From: Acidimicrobiaceae bacterium
GTDB taxonomy: Bacteria; Actinomycetota; Acidimicrobiia; Acidimicrobiales; Ilumatobacteraceae
Direction of reading: 5' to 3'
NCBI GenBank assembly: GCA_016722025.1
Contig: JADKGZ010000016.1
Location: 1-64,000 of the forward strand
Length of the DNA: 64,000 nucleotides
Shown here: positions 59,859 through 64,000 of the stretch, piece after piece
Position numbering within the stretch: the stretch's first letter is position 1
Layout of the letters: each line of letters starts with the position of its first letter
Program-made: the position numbers and the translations under genes
Notes under the pieces: generated by a model
Database searches by the model: none
What the model was told of the DNA's origin: nothing
What the model saw: the letters and a program-made list of their open reading frames with translations, nothing else

Positions 59859-60658
59859 AGATGCCCTTCCGCGGCGATCCTGATCGGGCGAAGATCAAGA
59901 CGCCCGACGACCGCATGACGCTCACGCAGCACCTGGCCGAGCTGCGCACTCGCATCATCCGGTCCGTGCTCGCCATCGTCGTGGGCATCATCGTCGTCCT
60001 GGCGGCCTACGACCAGGTGCTCGAGTTCCTGCGCCAGCCCTACACCGATCTGTGCGTGCGCAAGAACTGGGACAACTGCGGCAAGCTGCAGTTCATCGGG
60101 CCTCTGGAAGGCCTCACCACTCGGCTGTCGATCGCCACCTACGGCGGCATCATCCTGGCGCTGCCGGTGCTGATGTGGCAGCTGTGGCGGTTCATCGTGC
60201 CGGCCTTGCACGCCAAGGAGAAGAAGTACGCGATCCCGTTCGTGCTGTCGTCGGTCGGGCTCTTCCTGCTCGGTGGGTTCGTCGCCTACTGGACCCTCGG
60301 CCCGGCGCTCGAGTTCCTGATCTCGTGGGCGGGCTCCGACGTGGAGGCCAACTTCCAGGTCAGCAAGTACATCAGCCTGGTCGGGTTGATGATCGCCGCG
60401 TTCGGCATCGCGTTCGAGTTCCCGGTGATGCTGGTCTTCCTGCAACTGGTGGGCGTGCTCACACCGCAGATGCTGCTCAAGCAGTGGCGCTACGCGATCG
60501 TCGCCATCTTCGCGATCGCCGCAGTCATCACTCCCAGCGGTGACCCGTACTCGATGATGGCGCTGGCCGGCCCGATGACCGTCTTCTACCTCATCTCCAT
60601 CCTCATCGGCCTCGTCGCCCAGAAGCGGAAGCAGTCCCGCGAAGCTGCTGCGACCTGA
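59855..60658 (+). CDS. tatC: Sec-independent translocase protein TatC
   Basis: Polytopic receptor for twin-arginine signal peptides; 267 residues, six transmembrane helices. The cytosolic N-terminus MTLTQHLAELRTRIIRSVLA carries the conserved HLxELRxR motif; the first loop has FIGPLEGLTTRLSIATYGGI; the region LPVLMWQLWRFIVPALHAKE follows, and FGIAFEFPVMLVFLQLVGVL with TPSGDPYSMMALAGPMTVFY forms the last helices. The start overlaps tatA (ATGA). The tatA-tatC-helY order is that of mycobacteria. Confidence 0.95.
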   Translation: MKMPFRGDPDRAKIKTPDDRMTLTQHLAELRTRIIRSVLAIVVGIIVVLAAYDQVLEFLRQPYTDLCVRKNWDNCGKLQFIGPLEGLTTRLSIATYGGIILALPVLMWQLWRFIVPALHAKEKKYAIPFVLSSVGLFLLGGFVAYWTLGPALEFLISWAGSDVEANFQVSKYISLVGLMIAAFGIAFEFPVMLVFLQLVGVLTPQMLLKQWRYAIVAIFAIAAVITPSGDPYSMMALAGPMTVFYLISILIGLVAQKRKQSREAAAT

Positions 60659-60670
60659 CGCGAGGCCACC

Positions 60671-63343
60671 GTGCGCGACGACCGGGCCGAGCTGATCGCC
60701 CACTACGAGTTCCCGCTGGACCAGTTCCAGCTGAGAGCGCTCGACGCCCTCGACATCGGCGAATCGGTGCTGGTCGCGGCTCCGACGGGGAGCGGCAAGA
60801 CGGTCGTCGCCGAGTACGCCATCGACGCCGCTGTGGCCGACGGCAAGCGGGCGTTCTACACCGCGCCGGTGAAGGCGCTCTCCAATCAGAAGTACCACGA
60901 CCTGGTGCAGCGGCTGGGGCCGCAACAGGTGGGCCTGCTCACCGGCGACAACAACATCAACGGTGATGCGCCGGTCGTCGTGATGACCACCGAGGTGCTG
61001 CGCAACATGATCTACGCGCGCAGCGCCGCGCTGCACGACCTGGCCGTGGTGGTGCTCGACGAGGTGCACTTCCTGCAGGACACCTATCGCGGGCCGGTGT
61101 GGGAGGAGGTGATCATCCACCTGCCGATGCGCGTCCGGTTGGTGTGCCTCTCCGCCACCGTCAGCAACGCAGCCGAACTGGCCGAATGGATCACCACCGT
61201 TCGCGGCACCACGAGGGCGATCGTGGAGGACCGGCGACCGGTGCGGCTGGACAACCTGTACCTCATCGGCGACAAGACCCACGACCGGCTGCACCTGCTA
61301 CCGGTGCTGGTGAACGGCCGCCCCAACAACGACGCGATGCGCCTCGATGCGGAAGCCGCGCGCAGCGGTCGCGACCGCAAGGGCAACAAGCAGCAGGGCC
61401 GACGGCGCCTGTTCACACCATCTCGGCTCGAAGTGGTCGAGACGCTCGAGCGGCACGGGATGCTGCCGGCCATCTGCTTCATCTTCAGTCGCAACCAATG
61501 CGACGAGGCAGCGCGCAGCGTGGTCGCTGCCGGCGTGCACCTCACCAGCGCCGCCGATCGCGAACGCATCCGCGACATCGTCGAGGCACGCCTCGGCGGC
61601 ATCGATCCCGCCGATCTGGCGGTGCTGGGCTACGCCCAGTTCCTCGTGCAGTTGGAAGCCGGCATCGCCGCGCACCACGCGGGCATGGTGCCCCCGTTCA
61701 AGGAGGCGGTCGAGGCCTGCTTCGTCGAAGGCTTGGTGAAGGTGGTCTTCGCCACCGAGACGCTGGCGGTCGGCATCAACATGCCGGCCAAGACCGTCGT
61801 CATCGAGAAGCTCAGCAAGTTCACCGGCGACCATCACACGTTTCTCACGCCAGGGGAGTACACCCAGCTCACCGGCCGCGCCGGCCGGCGCGGCCTCGAC
61901 GACCTGGGCAACGCGGTGGTGCTGTGGAGCCCCTTCGTGCCGTTCGACCAGATCGCGGCGCTCGCCAGCAGCCGCGCGTTCCACCTCAACTCGGTGTTCC
62001 GGCCCACCTACAACATGGCGGCCAACCTGGTGCGCTCGTACACCAGCGAGCGGGCGCACCACCTGCTCAACCTGTCGTTCGCCCAGTACCAGGCCGACCG
62101 CGAGGTGGTGAAGATCGAAGCTCGGCTGGAGCGGCGGCAGGTGCATCTTGCCGACCTCCTGGATCGAGCACGGAGCCCGTTCGGTGACATCGACGAGTAC
62201 CGGCGTCGCCAGCGTGCCGACGACGTGCCGCGGCCGGGCGTGATCGTGCGCGACGACCCGATCTCGCTGGCGTTGATGAAGCTGCGTCCGGGCGACATCG
62301 TGTACGTCGAGAAGGGCCGCTACGCGGGTCGTGCGGCAGTGCTGGCCAACGCGCATCGCAAAGGTGGGGTACGCCTCACCACCATCACCACACGGCGCGA
62401 TCTGCTGATGTTGACGGCGCTCGACTTCGACGAGCCGCCCGCGGCCATCGGGCGCCTGGAACTGCCCGCCGACTTCGCGCCGAACCGCAACGACTTCCAA
62501 CGTCATGTGGCCGCACTGCTGGAGCAGGCGAAGGTGGAGCCTCACCGGCGCAACCGCCGGCACGAGCTGAGCGAGCACGACACCGACCACCCGGTGGAGG
62601 ACGACCCGGATCTGGCCGACCGCTTGAAGGCCGCCAACCAGGCCGACCGAGTGGCTCGCGAGATCGACGAGCTGCGGGTGCGCGTGCGCGGGCGCAGCCA
62701 GTCGATCGCCCGCGACTTCGATCGTGTGCTCGGGGTGCTGGACGAATGGGGCTACGTGGCCGGCTGGGCCCTCACCGACGCCGGCGAGACGCTGGCGCGG
62801 TTGTTCCACGAGAGCGACCTGCTGGTGGTGGAGTGCCTTCGTCAGGGTCTGCTCGACGGCCTCGATCCTTCGGCGTTGGCAGGGCTGGCCAGTGTCTTCG
62901 TCTACGAGCACCGCAGCCCGGAGGCGCCGCCGGCACCGTGGTACCCCTCGTCGTCGGTGCGTGATCGCTGGCAATCCATCGCGCGCATCAGCTACGACCT
63001 GCAAGACGCGGAAGAAGCAGCCGGCCTCGGTGTGCATCGTCCACCCGACCCGACGTTCATCGCCGTCGCGTATGCCTGGGCAGCGGGGGAGGGCTTCGCC
63101 GACGTGGTGGGCGCCGAGGAGCTCTCCGGGGGCGACTTCGTGCGCACGATGAAGCAACTGATCGACCTGCTGCGTCAGTTCGCCATCGTGGCGCCACTGA
63201 AAGCCACTCGGCGCGCCGCCGACGTCGCCGCGGAAGCGTTGTTCCGCGGCGTGGTCGCATCGTCGAGCGCCGTCGAGGTGGAGGTCGACGCGCCCGCCGA
63301 CGACGCCGCACTCCCGCACGACGACGAGCGAGCGGCTCCGTGA
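60671..63343 (+). CDS. helY: Ski2/Mtr4-like DExH helicase HelY
   Basis: 890-residue RNA helicase of superfamily 2. FPLDQFQLRALDALDIGESV, Walker A LVAAPTGSGKTVVAEYA (residues 37-44 APTGSGKT), TAPVKALSNQKYHDL, the DEVH box VVVLDEVHFLQDTYRG, LVCLSATVSNAAELAEW, and domain 2 motifs LAVGINMPAKTVVIEKLSKF and YTQLTGRAGRRGLDDLGNAV are complete. A KOW-like/arch-type middle and a helical DSHCT C-terminus follow, as in Ski2 and actinobacterial HelY. GTG 60671 lies 12 bases after tatC. Its stop overlaps the next GTG. Confidence 0.93.
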   Translation: MRDDRAELIAHYEFPLDQFQLRALDALDIGESVLVAAPTGSGKTVVAEYAIDAAVADGKRAFYTAPVKALSNQKYHDLVQRLGPQQVGLLTGDNNINGDAPVVVMTTEVLRNMIYARSAALHDLAVVVLDEVHFLQDTYRGPVWEEVIIHLPMRVRLVCLSATVSNAAELAEWITTVRGTTRAIVEDRRPVRLDNLYLIGDKTHDRLHLLPVLVNGRPNNDAMRLDAEAARSGRDRKGNKQQGRRRLFTPSRLEVVETLERHGMLPAICFIFSRNQCDEAARSVVAAGVHLTSAADRERIRDIVEARLGGIDPADLAVLGYAQFLVQLEAGIAAHHAGMVPPFKEAVEACFVEGLVKVVFATETLAVGINMPAKTVVIEKLSKFTGDHHTFLTPGEYTQLTGRAGRRGLDDLGNAVVLWSPFVPFDQIAALASSRAFHLNSVFRPTYNMAANLVRSYTSERAHHLLNLSFAQYQADREVVKIEARLERRQVHLADLLDRARSPFGDIDEYRRRQRADDVPRPGVIVRDDPISLALMKLRPGDIVYVEKGRYAGRAAVLANAHRKGGVRLTTITTRRDLLMLTALDFDEPPAAIGRLELPADFAPNRNDFQRHVAALLEQAKVEPHRRNRRHELSEHDTDHPVEDDPDLADRLKAANQADRVAREIDELRVRVRGRSQSIARDFDRVLGVLDEWGYVAGWALTDAGETLARLFHESDLLVVECLRQGLLDGLDPSALAGLASVFVYEHRSPEAPPAPWYPSSSVRDRWQSIARISYDLQDAEEAAGLGVHRPPDPTFIAVAYAWAAGEGFADVVGAEELSGGDFVRTMKQLIDLLRQFAIVAPLKATRRAADVAAEALFRGVVASSSAVEVEVDAPADDAALPHDDERAAP

Positions 63344-63951
63344 CCATTCGGCGCGGCGGTTCGTGGGGCGCAGCCGCAGCCGTGCCCAGCGAGCTGCGCG
63401 TGGTGCCGACCGATCGAGACGCTCGGGCTTGGGTGCTGGCGCACCGCGAGACCGACCGGCCGCTGAAGGCGGTCGGCCTCGCTGGTGGCGATCTCGCCCG
63501 CACGGTCGGGGGCGGTGCCCCCGGGCGTTTCGCGGGCACGGTGATGACGGCGCCTGTCGACGTGCTGCGCATCGAGGCGGATGGTCGCACCACATGGGCG
63601 GTGGCGCACGTGGTCGCCCGTCGATCATGGTGGCGCGGCGATGTGTGGTTGGCGATGAACGCGCAGTTCCTCGGCGAGTACTACGTGGCCCCCAGATCGC
63701 ATCCCAACGACGGCAAGGTCGACGTCGTGCACGTGCTGCCGGGCATGTCGGCACGTGCCCGCATGCAGGCCCGCCGACGAGCGCGTACGGGCTCGCACCT
63801 CCCTCACCCTCAGCTGGTGGTCACGCAATCCGCCTCGTCGTCGGTCTCGTTCGATCGGCCACTCGTGCTGTGGGTCGACGGAGTCCGCTGGGCCACCGCC
63901 CAGCACGTCACCGTCACCTGCGAGCCCGACGCGCTCATCATCTACGCCTGA
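63340..63951 (+). CDS. Protein resembling the C-terminal domain of YegS/diacylglycerol kinase
   Basis: 203 residues from GTG 63340, overlapping the helY stop (GTGA). The second half has WLAMNAQFLGEYYVAPRSHP, NDGKVDVVHVLPGMSARARM, LPHPQLVVTQSASSSVSFDR and DGVRWATAQHVTVTCEPDAL. These follow the order of the lipid-kinase C-terminal sandwich (N-G-x-F-G, DGxLDVV, HP, DG, V-x-x-P-D-A-L). The N-terminal ATP-binding GGDGT domain is absent, so it is unlikely to be a kinase alone; it may bind lipid or regulate a partner. Confidence 0.6.
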   Translation: MTIRRGGSWGAAAAVPSELRVVPTDRDARAWVLAHRETDRPLKAVGLAGGDLARTVGGGAPGRFAGTVMTAPVDVLRIEADGRTTWAVAHVVARRSWWRGDVWLAMNAQFLGEYYVAPRSHPNDGKVDVVHVLPGMSARARMQARRRARTGSHLPHPQLVVTQSASSSVSFDRPLVLWVDGVRWATAQHVTVTCEPDALIIYA

Positions 63952-63994
63952 TCGGTCACAGGCGACGGCAGCGACCACGCGGCCGCCGCCGAAG

Positions 63995-64000
63995 TAGGGT
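63995..64000 (+). promoter_or_regulatory. -10 element TAGGGT at the window end
   Basis: TAGGGT at the last six bases, 44 bases after the preceding stop, probably belongs to a gene beginning just outside the window. Confidence 0.35.

Noticed and set aside
58493..61294. Long open frame on the minus strand running opposite tatA, tatC and helY
   Set aside because: Only its first 747 bases (the phosphodiesterase) look like a protein. The rest is the GC-rich complement of well-recognised tat genes and helY.
61298..63754. Open frame of over 800 codons opposite helY
   Set aside because: The product is His/Arg/Val-rich with no domain, which is typical of the antisense of a high-GC gene; helY itself has all helicase motifs.

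Overview
The window looks like chromosomal DNA of a high-GC actinobacterium, most probably an Acidimicrobiia member (Ilumatobacter-like). The reasons are the GC-rich third positions, the complete Pup-proteasome locus with trmI upstream and tatA-tatC-helY downstream (the order known from mycobacteria), a mycobacterial-type transaldolase and Nei2, and pervasive GTG starts. The taxonomic call is an inference; there is no rRNA in the window. No prophage, insertion sequence, CRISPR array, tRNA or rRNA gene was seen.

Layout. 1-8.7 kb: truncated short-chain dehydrogenase, an ECF sigma factor with its RskA-like anti-sigma factor, aldo/keto reductase, EamA transporter, alkylsulfatase-like metallohydrolase, acyl-CoA dehydrogenase, isocitrate dehydrogenase and a PNPOx-like flavoprotein. 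8.7-20.1 kb: queA-tgt-yajC-secD-secF-apt-rel-hisS-aspS, a translation, secretion and stringent-response block. 20.1-30.7 kb: rppH, rarA, two small membrane-associated proteins, glycolate oxidase glcD-glcE, a kinase-fold protein, metallohydrolase, nei2, glcF, MOSC and LOG-family proteins. 30.7-37.2 kb: tal, tkt, nagA, a TetR regulator and a hydrolase. 37.2-42.5 kb: a two-domain ADP-forming acyl-CoA synthetase, a PBP4-type carboxypeptidase, a LON-domain protein and three tiny proteins.

42.5-63.9 kb: a sulfur carrier/thiouridylase pair (ttuB-ttuA) and trmI, together a tRNA T-loop modification set; a ferredoxin; a threonine-repeat surface protein; then the Pup-proteasome system: arc, dop, pup, prcB, prcA and pafA. 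The 5-oxoprolinase genes pxpABC are inserted directly behind prcA. lepB, a phosphodiesterase, tatA-tatC and helY follow. ARC unfolds pupylated proteins for the PrcAB chamber; PafA attaches Pup after Dop deamidates its C-terminal Gln. The usual pafB-pafC pair is absent here.

Two window-wide observations matter for any user. (1) Ten genes carry one frameshift each, nearly all 1-base changes in short C, G or CC-type runs, and the frame on both sides is intact and conserved. This pattern points to uncorrected read or assembly errors, not pseudogenes. It affects sigma factor, anti-sigma factor, icd, apt, aspS, the carboxypeptidase, dop, prcB, pxpC and pafA. (2) About 25 genes that begin a transcription unit, on both strands, have a TANNNT hexamer ending 6-10 bases before the start codon. 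That is the geometry of a -10 element for leaderless mRNA, and it was used here to choose several starts.
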